The notes under the pieces were generated by a model that worked only from the letters and a program-made list of their open reading frames with translations, was not told where the DNA came from and ran no database searches. Position numbers and translations under genes: made by a program. Below are positions 24,220 through 31,461 of a stretch of 34,641 nt of DNA, in pieces; position 1 is the stretch's first letter; each line of letters begins with the position of its first letter. Source of the stretch: an uncultured Parabacteroides sp. Lineage in GTDB: Bacteria; Bacteroidota; Bacteroidia; Bacteroidales; Tannerellaceae. The stretch is taken from assembly GCA_944325335.1 (NCBI GenBank), contig CALUZR010000039.1:1-34641 (forward strand). The letters run 5' to 3'.

Positions 24220-26277
24220 ATGGAAATAGATAAGAATCCTTTGTTGGAGGCATGGAACACGCCTTTCCACACGCCGCCTTTCGACCGTATCCGGACTTCC
24301 GATTACGAACCCGCGTTCGAGGTGGCCATTCAAGAACAAAAAGAGGCTATCGACCGCATCATCCATAATCCGGCAGCTCCGGATTTTGCCAATACCATCG
24401 TGGCCATCGAGCGGAGCGGCGAACGGCTGGAACGTATCTGCGGCGTCTTCTTCAACGTGCTCAATGCAGACGCGAACGACGAACTCATGGCGATTTCGGA
24501 ACGCATCTCGCCGAAGTTGACCGCTTGCGCGAATGATATTTATCTGAACAACGCGCTGTTCGAGCGCGTCCAGGCCGTGTACGAGAAGCGTGGGCAATGG
24601 GGCTTGGACGTCGAGGACCGCAAGCTCTTGGACGAGACCTACCGCGCTTTCCAGGAACGGGGCGCCACGCTTTCGGAGGCAGACAAGGAAACGTACCGCC
24701 AGCTCAGCACGGAACTCAGCCTCCTTTCCCTCCGTTTCGAGCAGAATGCCCTGAAAGACAAGCAGCGTTTCGAGATGCTATTGACCACAGAAGAGGAAAT
24801 CGCCGGCCTTCCGGACAGTATCCGCGAGGCGGCGGCCCATCGGGCGAAAGAGAAAGGGCGCACGGGCTGGCTCTTCACGCTCGACGCGCCCAGCTACGTT
24901 CCCTTCATGCGTTATGCCGATTCGCGTGCTTTGCGGGAACAGCTCTATCGGGCCTATCTGAGTATTGGTAATAAGGGCGATGAGTTTGACAACAAGGAGA
25001 TTGTGCGTCGCATCGTGAACATCCGCCTGCAGCTGGCTAATCTGTTGGGCTATCCGGATTATGCTTCTTATGAACTTTCACACAAGATGGCGAAGGACGG
25101 GCTGCATGTCTACCGCCTCTTGGATGATTTGTTGACGGCTTATAAACCGGTGGCGATGGATGAACTGCATACCGTGCAAGGGTTTGCCATCGGGCTCAGC
25201 CAGACGGACATCGAGCTGAAGCCGTGGGACTGGAGCTATTATTCGGAAAAGCTGAAAGACATCCGCTTCCAGGTGAACGACGAGATGACGCGCCCTTACT
25301 TCTCGCTGGAGCAGGTGCGGCAGGGCGTCTTTGGCCTCGCGACCCGCTTGTATGGCATCACGTTCCGGGCGAATCGCGACATCCCCGTGTATCATCCGGA
25401 GGTGCAGGCTTACGAGGTCTACGATGCCGACGGGACTTTCCTCGCCATCCTCTATACCGATTTCTTCCCGCGCGAAGGGAAGCAGTCCGGGGCGTGGATG
25501 AACAGCGTCAAGCCCCAATACCACGATGCCGAAGGGCGCGACAGCCGTCCGCAAGTCATTATCGTGATGAACTTTACGCGGCCTACGGACACGAAGCCCT
25601 CGCTCCTGACCTACGACGAGGTCGAGACCCTCTTGCACGAGTTCGGCCATGCCCTCCACGGTATCTTGGCCGCCGGGCGTTACGCCAGCCTCTCGGGCAC
25701 GAACGTCTACCAGGACTTTGTCGAACTGCCTTCCCAGATTATGGAGAACTGGCTCCGCCAGAAGGAATTCCTCGACGGTATGGCGGTCCACTACCAGACG
25801 GGCGAGCGCATCCCGGCCGATTTGGTGCAGAAGCTCATCGATTTCTCGAACTTCAACGTCGGCTACGCCTGCTGCCGCCAGGTCAGCTTCGGGCTGCTCG
25901 ACATGGCTTGGCATACGCTCAAGGAGCCGTTCGAGGGCGATGTGCCCGCGTTCGAGAAGGCAGCTTGGCAACGCGCCGTGGTGATTCCCGACATCCCCGA
26001 GGCCTGCATGAGCACGAACTTCAGCCACCTCTTCGCCAACGGCTATGCGGCTGGATATTATGGCTATAAATGGGCCGAGGTGCTCGATGCCGATGCCTTC
26101 TCGCTCTTCCAGGAGAAGGGGATTTTCAATCGCGAGGTGGCGCAATCGTTCCGCGACCAGATCCTCTCGAAGGGCGGAACCGAAGACCCCGCCGTCCTCT
26201 ACCGCCGTTTCCGCGGCAAAGACCCCAGCATCGACGCACTCCTGCGGCGGAACGGAATCATTCAAAATGAAGAATGA
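24220..26277 (+). CDS. dcp: M3-family metallopeptidase, peptidyl-dipeptidase Dcp-like
   Basis: A 685-residue zinc peptidase. The zinc site is H473-E474-F-G-H477, with the third ligand Glu502 in DFVELPSQ. The RYASLSGTN segment between them is closer to Dcp than to oligopeptidase A. The length matches Dcp (about 680). No signal peptide is present, so it is probably cytoplasmic; it removes dipeptides from peptide C-termini. It lies 24 bases after the acetyltransferase and probably shares its transcript. Base composition is distinctly GC-rich in the 3' two thirds. The last codons (QNEE) and the stop are formed by the start of a repeat element. Confidence 0.95.
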   Translation: MEIDKNPLLEAWNTPFHTPPFDRIRTSDYEPAFEVAIQEQKEAIDRIIHNPAAPDFANTIVAIERSGERLERICGVFFNVLNADANDELMAISERISPKLTACANDIYLNNALFERVQAVYEKRGQWGLDVEDRKLLDETYRAFQERGATLSEADKETYRQLSTELSLLSLRFEQNALKDKQRFEMLLTTEEEIAGLPDSIREAAAHRAKEKGRTGWLFTLDAPSYVPFMRYADSRALREQLYRAYLSIGNKGDEFDNKEIVRRIVNIRLQLANLLGYPDYASYELSHKMAKDGLHVYRLLDDLLTAYKPVAMDELHTVQGFAIGLSQTDIELKPWDWSYYSEKLKDIRFQVNDEMTRPYFSLEQVRQGVFGLATRLYGITFRANRDIPVYHPEVQAYEVYDADGTFLAILYTDFFPREGKQSGAWMNSVKPQYHDAEGRDSRPQVIIVMNFTRPTDTKPSLLTYDEVETLLHEFGHALHGILAAGRYASLSGTNVYQDFVELPSQIMENWLRQKEFLDGMAVHYQTGERIPADLVQKLIDFSNFNVGYACCRQVSFGLLDMAWHTLKEPFEGDVPAFEKAAWQRAVVIPDIPEACMSTNFSHLFANGYAAGYYGYKWAEVLDADAFSLFQEKGIFNREVAQSFRDQILSKGGTEDPAVLYRRFRGKDPSIDALLRRNGIIQNEE

Positions 26278-26393
26278 GGAATTAAGAATGAAGGATTAAG
26301 AATTAGGAATTTCTGAACACAGAGACGCGGAGGCACAGAGATTTATTTTCTCCATCGCCTCCGCGCCTTTCCATTTTCAATTTTCAATTTAAA
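26265..26393. repeat. Intergenic repeat element spanning two convergent stop codons
   Basis: Left part: purine-rich near-repeats AATGAAGAATGAGGAATTAAG and similar. Middle: GACGCGGAGGC (26320-26330) pairing, with one mismatch, with GCCTCCGCGCC (26357-26367). Right part: TTTTCAATTTTCAATTTAA. The stop of the M3 peptidase gene (26275-26277) lies in the left end and the stop of the minus-strand gene (26389-26391) lies in the right end. The central stem could act as a terminator. Confidence 0.6.
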
Positions 26394-27537
26394 CAAGCGT
26401 AATCGTCTCCGGGTATTTGATAATCACCACTTCCTCCGTCCCATTCGAATAGGTCTCAATCTGGAAATTGTATTGTCCCTCCGCCGCGTCGTACATCATC
26501 GTAAATTCTATCTTCTCATCCGTATTCAGCAAGATAGCCGAATCTTCATGCGGCATTCGCTGATCCACGTAATTAATCAGCACCAGCTGTGCTTTCTTGC
26601 CTTCTGGCGAGTCGACCAGCTTCAAACCCTTACCTTCCAACACCGCCGTTTTATTCCGCGGAAATTCCAACGGTCTGTCCGGATTCGCGTTCTCTTTGGG
26701 GTAGAATTTGGTGATTTCGGACAGTGGTTGTTCGTCCGGATCTGTTGGTTCGGTCGGGTCGACTATGATAGGATCTTTTTCTTCTTCTTGATCGCCTTTA
26801 TTTCCTTCTTCGTCTTTTTTATTGCCGGCAGTCCTCCTGTTATAGTCCTCGTTGGTGTTATTAATTAATCGATTAGTAGTCTTTACAAAATTGGTAAGTT
26901 CCGGTGAAGGAATTGCCACGCTGAAAGCAAAAGCAACCGTTGTAATATATTCATATAATTCATACATGGCTTCTCGGACAGATTTAGCCGTTCCTAAATT
27001 AGCCGCCTCCTTGTTTATTTTACGCTGTTCCAAGAGAGAACCATATTGCTCGGTCGTTTCCTCCAATGCTTCTACGATATCATCTATTCCCAGCGTAGTC
27101 ACATGTGCGGCCAAGTTTTCTTTCTTTACATCCACCAATAGCCCGCGAAGAGATTGTACCTCTTGCGCTTGCGGAAGCCTGTAGCAAGTCTTATACGGTT
27201 TCAATGCGTTATACAATTCAGTAGCCGCTTTCTTGCGGGTGGCTATAGGGGATTTTTTACCAGCTTCCAACGTATCGAACAAAGACATGACGATATCGTC
27301 GGTTACTTTGTCTATTTCATTGATTTGCACCGTCTCGTTCGAGATAGTGCTTTGTTCTGAAATATCGTCTAATGTGTTTTTCTTATCTGCAAAAGCATCA
27401 ATCAGCCTTTGGTCTACGTGCAATTTCTCGGCTGTCGTTTCCTGCATCAACGCGAGAAAATTGTTGGCAAAATAACCGTACTCCAGATTGTTTAACTTTA
27501 CAAAATTGAAAGATTTGATTTTTACAATGGGTTCCAT
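26389..27537 (-). CDS. DUF6261-like protein of unknown function
   Basis: A 382-residue protein without signal peptide or membrane span. The first 230 residues are helical and begin with the LNNLEYGYFANNFLALMQ pattern I associate with Bacteroidota DUF6261 proteins. A low-complexity acidic linker follows (about 245-275, KKDEEGNKGDQEEEKDP then PTEPTDPDEQP), and a small beta-rich C-terminal domain (about 285-382) ends VVIIKYPETITLV. Function unknown. A weak -7 match (TACCTTAG, minus strand, 27582-27575) lies about 38 bases upstream. The family call is moderate and the gene itself is secure. Confidence 0.75.
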   Translation of the reverse strand: MEPIVKIKSFNFVKLNNLEYGYFANNFLALMQETTAEKLHVDQRLIDAFADKKNTLDDISEQSTISNETVQINEIDKVTDDIVMSLFDTLEAGKKSPIATRKKAATELYNALKPYKTCYRLPQAQEVQSLRGLLVDVKKENLAAHVTTLGIDDIVEALEETTEQYGSLLEQRKINKEAANLGTAKSVREAMYELYEYITTVAFAFSVAIPSPELTNFVKTTNRLINNTNEDYNRRTAGNKKDEEGNKGDQEEEKDPIIVDPTEPTDPDEQPLSEITKFYPKENANPDRPLEFPRNKTAVLEGKGLKLVDSPEGKKAQLVLINYVDQRMPHEDSAILLNTDEKIEFTMMYDAAEGQYNFQIETYSNGTEEVVIIKYPETITLV

Positions 27538-27643
27538 AATATCTGTATTTTAATTCGTATTTAATTAACGCTGGCTAAGGTAGCGATTTTCGGTATATAA
27601 GCTGTTCTCTGATGTAAATATTTAGGATTTATTAAAAATCAAC

Positions 27644-27798
27644 CTCTGCAAGCTGCAAAATGCGATTTTTGAAAATTCCGGGGCTCTGCAAGCTGCAAAA
27701 CGCGATTTTTGAAAATTCCGGGGCTCTGCAAGCTGCAGAATGCGATTTTTGAAAATTCTGGGGCTCTGCAAACTTCAAACCCCGGATTTTTCAAAAAT
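27644..27798. repeat. 40-bp tandem repeat array with an inverted end copy
   Basis: Three nearly identical 40-base units start at 27644, 27684 and 27724. Each begins CTCTGCAAGCTGCA and ends ATTTTTGAAAATTCCGGGG. A fourth unit begins at 27764 (CTCTGCAAACTTCAAA) but then carries CCCCGGATTTTTCAAAAAT (27780-27798), the inverted form of the unit end. It can fold back on unit 3 with 17 of 19 positions matching. Open frames across it are artefacts. Confidence 0.88.
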
Positions 27799-27810
27799 AG
27801 CGCGTGCCGG

Positions 27811-28011
27811 TTAGAGGTAACCTCCATGTCGGGCTAAAAATGCGGGAATGAATATGCTGACGAGCGCCGCATTGTTTCCCCACTTTAATTTTTTTACAAA
27901 ATAGTCCCATTCCGATAACATGAAACGGTCGGCTACGGACGTAGCGAAATGATGTGCTATTTTAACAGCTATCGGGAAAACAATCAAAGGCGGGGAAAGC
28001 AAATGCCCCAT
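27811..28011 (-). CDS. Small membrane-type protein, possibly the 3' part of a frame-split gene
   Basis: A 66-residue frame with hydrophobic segments near 6-20 (SPPLIVFPIAVKIAH) and 48-60 (ALVSIFIPAFLA). It overlaps the 37-residue frame upstream by 28 bases in a different register. The overlap contains a CCCC run, and a one-base shift there would join the two frames into one protein of about 100 residues with two or three spans. No family recognised. Confidence 0.5.
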   Translation of the reverse strand: MGHLLSPPLIVFPIAVKIAHHFATSVADRFMLSEWDYFVKKLKWGNNAALVSIFIPAFLARHGGYL

Positions 28012-28097
28012 ACCTCGCCGTTAAACCAAGCAATCCAAGCGACTACCACATACAACAGATAGTTCAAAAAGATGATGAATCCGAATAGGTATTTCAT
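27984..28097 (-). CDS. Tiny single-span membrane protein (37 residues)
   Basis: It begins MKYLFGFIIFLNYLLYVVVA, an uninterrupted membrane span, then WIAWFNGEVWGICFPRL and TGA. It starts 11 bases after the 85-residue gene, so it belongs to the same minus-strand unit. It may be complete or the 5' part of a frame-split gene with the overlapping 66-residue frame. Confidence 0.55.
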   Translation of the reverse strand: MKYLFGFIIFLNYLLYVVVAWIAWFNGEVWGICFPRL

Positions 28098-28108
28098 GCG
28101 TTTAAAGT

Positions 28109-28366
28109 TTATTGCAATATAGAATAAGACTGAATTAAATGGCTGATGGGCATGTCGCATATTTCCTCCGTATTCGTCAGGGAAAATGCTTTGGCCAATT
28201 GTTGGGCGATGTGGCTGTTTACCGATTGTAAATTGCCCGTGGCGGCGACGGTATCCAGATAAGCTTTCATCAATTCCCGGTCGTTTTGGACGAAGGTGAA
28301 GAAAATGTCGGTAAGTTGTTCCTTGAATAGGGGAACGGCCTTTTGCATGAATTCGTTGGTGTTCAT
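28109..28366 (-). CDS. Small helical protein of unknown function (85 residues)
   Basis: Predicted all-helical and soluble (FMQKAVPLFKEQLTDIFFTF, then DRELMKAYLDTVAAT). No signal or known motif. It is the first coding gene after the folded-RNA region on the minus strand, 48 bases beyond the T-tract of the RNA's terminator hairpin, so its expression could depend on read-through. It is followed closely by the small membrane frames. Confidence 0.65.
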   Translation of the reverse strand: MNTNEFMQKAVPLFKEQLTDIFFTFVQNDRELMKAYLDTVAATGNLQSVNSHIAQQLAKAFSLTNTEEICDMPISHLIQSYSILQ

Positions 28367-28411
28367 TGTGTTTAAATATTTGTTTTCCGGTTCCCCTGCG
28401 GAAGATTAGCA

Positions 28412-28688
28412 ATAAAAAAAGCGTGGGGAAACTATACTTATTGCCCGTTCCACATTCTAAAGGCTCTCGCATTGCCCGGTTAGTCGAAACGAGCAACGCG
28501 AAAGCCCCACGCCGATGTATGTAATACGCCGCTTTTCCCCAGAAGCCACCAAGGGCAACGGGTAATAAGCAGGCTGTATAATACACGCCGAGAGCATTCA
28601 CCGTTGCTTTGTTTTTGACTGACTTTTGAATTTGCGAGATTCTTAGAATGTCAAAACCAAAGCGCAAGTAAACGCTTTTCCGTAAAAA
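28412..28688 (-). ncRNA. Candidate structured RNA with its own promoter and terminator
   Basis: On the minus strand a -7 element (28701-28694) is followed by a series of stems. They are: CTTTGGTTTTGAC with GTCAAAAACAAAG (28662-28650 with 28619-28607, one mismatch); GCAACGG with CCGTTGC (28607-28601 with 28561-28555), enclosing GGCGTGTATTATACAGCC; and GGCTTTCGCGTTGC with GCAATGCGAGAGCC (28506-28493 with 28475-28462). The last forms 14 of 14 pairs in minus-strand RNA thanks to two G-U pairs, but has two mismatches in plus-strand RNA. GCGTGGGG/CCCCACGC then seven T's end it. The 235-codon frame across it has no initiation signals. It may be a stand-alone RNA or an attenuating leader of the 85-residue gene. 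Confidence 0.6.
28414..28512 (-). terminator. Terminator at the end of the structured RNA
   Basis: The minus strand has GCGTGGGG (28512-28505) and CCCCACGC (28428-28421), enclosing another hairpin, followed by T7 (A's at 28414-28420). The long enclosed region makes it unusual for a simple terminator. An alternative pairing (28437-28449 with 28558-28570) would compete with it. Confidence 0.6.
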
Positions 28689-28693
28689 CAATG

Positions 28694-28701
28694 CAAATGT
28701 A
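28694..28701 (-). promoter_or_regulatory. -7 promoter element for the structured RNA
   Basis: The minus strand reads TACATTTG, an exact TAnnTTTG match. No well-spaced -33 TTTG. It is back to back with the plus-strand promoter at 28756, and two small dyads (TCGGT/ACCGA at 28712-28728, CCGAAA/TTTCGG at 28725-28746) lie between them. Confidence 0.5.
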
Positions 28702-28755
28702 GGAATGCAAATCGGTTTTTCCTACCGAAAGGGAAGAAATTTTCGGGGGAATGCG

Positions 28756-28763
28756 TACCTTTG
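28756..28763 (+). promoter_or_regulatory. -7 promoter element of the plus-strand cassette
   Basis: TACCTTTG, an exact consensus match, only 13 bases before the ATG at 28777. Transcription would start a few bases before the start codon, so the mRNA is expected to be almost leaderless. It also argues against the upstream in-frame ATG at 28705. Confidence 0.6.
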
Positions 28764-28776
28764 TGGAAAAGTTGTC

Positions 28777-29028
28777 ATGCGCAATGGGAAACTGGGAAAA
28801 CAACAGGAACTCCGAAAGGAGATAAAGGAAAAAGATAAAATTAGCCGGGAGAATTTGGGTAAATTTTTCTACGATTTGGCTAAGGTCACTTATACTGCGA
28901 TGGTGGTAGGAGGCGTGGTCATTCTTTTTTCGGATGCAATGAAGATCGAAACATTCTTTATGGTTTCTGTTGGAATTGTCGCCACCTCTTTTTTAGCATT
29001 GATTGGATATATGATTTTTAAAAGATAA
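28777..29028 (+). CDS. Small membrane protein, DUF6722-like
   Basis: An 83-residue protein from the preferred ATG. It has a charged, lysine-rich cytoplasmic start (MRNGKLGKQQELRKEIKEK) and two spans (about 38-53, VTYTAMVVGGVVILFS, and about 60-80, FMVSVGIVATSFLALIGYMI). It resembles the short Bacteroidota DUF6722 proteins; this family call is from memory of the pattern and tentative. An in-frame ATG at 28705 would add 24 residues but lies before the promoter. First gene of a four-gene plus-strand set. Confidence 0.7.
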   Translation: MRNGKLGKQQELRKEIKEKDKISRENLGKFFYDLAKVTYTAMVVGGVVILFSDAMKIETFFMVSVGIVATSFLALIGYMIFKR

Positions 29029-29032
29029 CGCT

Positions 29033-29137
29033 ATGTATGCTTTGATTTTTATATTTTCGATGGTGTCTGTAATCGCACTTTGCATCCTGATTTGGTTTCA
29101 TACGAAAGCGGGGAAAAAGTGGTTGAGGGATTTATAG
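29033..29137 (+). CDS. Tiny single-span membrane protein (34 residues)
   Basis: It begins MYALIFIFSMVSVIALCILI, one uninterrupted membrane span, followed by a positively charged tail (WFHTKAGKKWLRDL). It starts 4 bases after the previous gene. Charge placement suggests the tail faces the cytoplasm. Function unknown. Confidence 0.65.
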   Translation: MYALIFIFSMVSVIALCILIWFHTKAGKKWLRDL

Positions 29138-29149
29138 GCGAAATAAAGA

Positions 29150-29893
29150 ATGGGTTGGAATTATGGAAGAAAAATTATCGAGGCTCTATTTGCGGGACGG
29201 ACAAAACGCGCTCCGGTACGTGCAGAGCTTGAATCCCGACGTGAGGCCGATCGCGACCGAAGCGATATTCGAGTGTTTGAGGCTGGGTTATCCGCTCAAC
29301 GATATGGAAATCACCAGCAAGGCGCGCGAGTTGCTGCGGATGAGGTTGCGGCGCAATTAGTAAGTATTGCTAAAGCGAACGAGCTGTATATTCCTAAACG
29401 CGAGTGGGATACTTTTGGGGAACGGAAAAGAATTCCTTCGGGCGAAAGCATTGTGTATTTGGATTATCCACGCAACCGGGTCATCAAAGTACGGGATCCG
29501 TTCGCGAAATCAGCCATCAAGCAGTTGCGCGCGGAGGATGTGATTTATGAGCATTTGTTTCACAATATCCTTTTCCCCGATACGCGTTACCAATTTATGG
29601 GGATTAGTGAAGAGGTGGACGGCGTGCGCATGATCCTGTCTCAACCTTATATTTCCAAGCAGTTTTTGTTGCCGGATAAAAAACTGATTGAGGATTATTT
29701 GGCGGAAGGATTGGGCTTGAAACCTGAAAGCCGTTATTTCTATGGGAACGACTATCTGGCTATCACGGACGTTTCCCCGATGGGAGATAATGTATTGTAC
29801 GACGGGAAGAAACTGTACTTTATTGACCCGATTATCCGTTTGAAGAAACCTGCCCAAGAGGCATTGGGTTATTATTATGCGTTGTTGAAATAG
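29150..29893 (+). CDS. Polyvalent-protein-type kinase domain protein
   Basis: From about residue 70 on (LVSIAKANELYIPKREWDTF), the frame matches the small kinase family found in Bacteroidota polyvalent and mobile-element proteins. It has PSGESIVYLDY, the putative ATP-lysine strand NRVIKVRDPF, the helix AEDVIYEHLFHNILFPDTRY, a catalytic-loop-like DVSPMGDNVLYDG and a metal-site-like YFIDPIIRL. The frame is open from ATG 29150. Its first 65 residues are arginine-rich and overlap another, more protein-like frame (29163-29360), so the true N-terminus is uncertain. Choices are ATG 29150, GTG 29273, or a frameshift joining the two frames. Substrate unknown. Confidence 0.75.
   Translation: MGWNYGRKIIEALFAGRTKRAPVRAELESRREADRDRSDIRVFEAGLSAQRYGNHQQGARVAADEVAAQLVSIAKANELYIPKREWDTFGERKRIPSGESIVYLDYPRNRVIKVRDPFAKSAIKQLRAEDVIYEHLFHNILFPDTRYQFMGISEEVDGVRMILSQPYISKQFLLPDKKLIEDYLAEGLGLKPESRYFYGNDYLAITDVSPMGDNVLYDGKKLYFIDPIIRLKKPAQEALGYYYALLK
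29163..29360 (+). CDS. Overlapping 65-residue helical ORF, possible true N-terminus of the kinase
   Basis: The peptide MEEKLSRLYLRDGQNALRYV then SLNPDVRPIATEAIFECLRL is amphipathic-helical with normal composition, unlike the arginine-rich frame it overlaps. It stops at TAG 29358-29360, just where the kinase domain begins in the other register. Either it is a separate small protein coupled to the kinase, or a +1/-1 shift near 29330-29345 would fuse it in front of the kinase domain. Confidence 0.5.
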   Translation: MEEKLSRLYLRDGQNALRYVQSLNPDVRPIATEAIFECLRLGYPLNDMEITSKARELLRMRLRRN

Positions 29894-29971
29894 GAAGAGA
29901 CGCATTTCCATTGTTTTATCCATTCCTTTAAAAACTCCACGCCGTGTCTCCTTTTATCCCTTTTTGATCGG

Positions 29972-30013
29972 ACAAAAGAAAAGCCCTGCAATCCCGCCGG
30001 ACTACAAGGCTTT
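29972..30013 (-). terminator. asnS terminator
   Basis: On the minus strand AAAGCCTTG (30013-30005) pairs with CAGGGCTTT (29988-29980; one mismatch) around a 16-base loop, followed by TTCTTTTG. It lies 24 bases after the asnS stop. Confidence 0.75.
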
Positions 30014-30037
30014 AGTATATAAAAAGAGAGTTGAATT

Positions 30038-31444
30038 TTAGAATTCTGCGTTCTTCGGCGTGCGCGGGAACGGGATGACGTCGCGAATGTTGGCCATGCC
30101 GGTCACGAACAGCAGCAACCGCTCGAAGCCCAGTCCGAAGCCGGAGTGAGGCACCGTACCGAAGCGGCGCGTATCCAGATACCACCACATGTCCTTCATC
30201 GGGATGTGCAGCTCTTGGATGCGGTTGTAGAGCTTGTCGTAGTCCGCCTCACGCTCGGAGCCGCCGATGATTTCGCCAATCTTCGGGAAGAGCACGTCCA
30301 TGGCGCGAACCGTCTTGCCGTCGTCGTTCTGCTTCATATAGAACGCCTTGATTTCCTTCGGGTAGTCCGTCAGGATCACCGGGCATTTGAAGTGGTTTTC
30401 CACCAAGAAGCGTTCGTGCTCGGAAGCCAGGTCGACGCCCCAGTAAACCGGGAATTCGAACTTGTGCCCCTTCGCTACGGCTTCCTCCAATATTTTGATA
30501 CCTTCGGAATAGGAGAGGCGGATGAACTTTTCCTTCAAGACGCCTTGCAAGCGGGCGATGAGTTCCTTGTCGAACATGTTGTTGAGGAACTGAATGTCGT
30601 CCATGCAGTTGTCTAACGCCCATTGCACGCAATACTTGATGAACTCTTCGGCGAGGTCCATATTGTCGTTGATGTCGTTGAAAGCGACTTCGGGTTCAAT
30701 CATCCAGAACTCGGCCAAGTGGCGCGGCGTGTTCGAGTTTTCGGCGCGGAACGTCGGTCCGAACGTATAGATCTGCCCTAAAGCCGTAGCCGCGAGTTCG
30801 CCTTCCAACTGTCCGGAAACGGTCAGGCTCGTCTGCTTTCCGAAGAAATCGTCGTCGTAGATAATCGACCCGTTCTCATCCTTCTTCAGGTTGTAGAGGT
30901 TCTTGGTCGTTACCTGGAACATTTGCCCGGCGCCTTCGCAATCCGAAGCCGTGATGATCGGCGTGTGGAAATAGAAGAAACCCCGGTCGTGGAAGAACTT
31001 ATGGATGGCATACGCCATGTTATGACGGATGCGGAACACCGCGCCGAACGTATTCGTACGCAGGCGCAGGTGGGCGATTTCGCGCAAGAACTCCATCGAG
31101 TGGCCCTTCTTCTGGAGCGGATAAGTCGCAGGATCGGCCGTCCCGTAGATTTCAATCTCTTTGGCTTGGATCTCTACGCTTTGCCCTTTCCCTTGCGATT
31201 GCACCAGCACGCCGTTGACGCTCAAGCTGGCTCCCGTCGTGATGGGCTTCAGGAATTCTTCGCCGAAAAGCTCCGTATCTACTACGATTTGAACATTATT
31301 GATGGTCGTACCGTCGTTCAAGGCGATGAAATTTACTTGTTTGCTTCCGCGGCGCGTACGCACCCATCCTTTCACATTTACGGTCGAGCCGTAAGCCGTG
31401 CTCTTCAGTACGTCTACAATTTTTGTCCTTTGTATTGTTTCCAT
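30038..31444 (-). CDS. asnS: Asparaginyl-tRNA synthetase
   Basis: A class IIb synthetase charging tRNA-Asn. The N-terminal OB-fold anticodon-binding domain is at about 15-110 ([20 protein letters not shown]). The catalytic domain includes motif 2 ([21 protein letters not shown], with the asparagine-enzyme form of the loop) and motif 3 near the C-terminus ([15 protein letters not shown]). The length of 468 residues is standard. It lies 17 bases downstream of the pseudouridine synthase gene and is probably co-transcribed with it. Confidence 0.98.
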   Translation of the reverse strand: METIQRTKIVDVLKSTAYGSTVNVKGWVRTRRGSKQVNFIALNDGTTINNVQIVVDTELFGEEFLKPITTGASLSVNGVLVQSQGKGQSVEIQAKEIEIYGTADPATYPLQKKGHSMEFLREIAHLRLRTNTFGAVFRIRHNMAYAIHKFFHDRGFFYFHTPIITASDCEGAGQMFQVTTKNLYNLKKDENGSIIYDDDFFGKQTSLTVSGQLEGELAATALGQIYTFGPTFRAENSNTPRHLAEFWMIEPEVAFNDINDNMDLAEEFIKYCVQWALDNCMDDIQFLNNMFDKELIARLQGVLKEKFIRLSYSEGIKILEEAVAKGHKFEFPVYWGVDLASEHERFLVENHFKCPVILTDYPKEIKAFYMKQNDDGKTVRAMDVLFPKIGEIIGGSEREADYDKLYNRIQELHIPMKDMWWYLDTRRFGTVPHSGFGLGFERLLLFVTGMANIRDVIPFPRTPKNAEF

Positions 31445-31461
31445 TTTTATTTAATTACTAA

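Noticed and set aside
27639..27827. 62-codon minus-strand frame over the 40-bp array
   Set aside because: It is translated repeat sequence only.
27984..28691. 235-codon minus-strand frame across the intergenic RNA region
   Set aside because: Its first 200 codons cross stems and a terminator and contain the 85-residue gene in another register. Only its last 37 codons, from ATG 28097, look like a real membrane protein.
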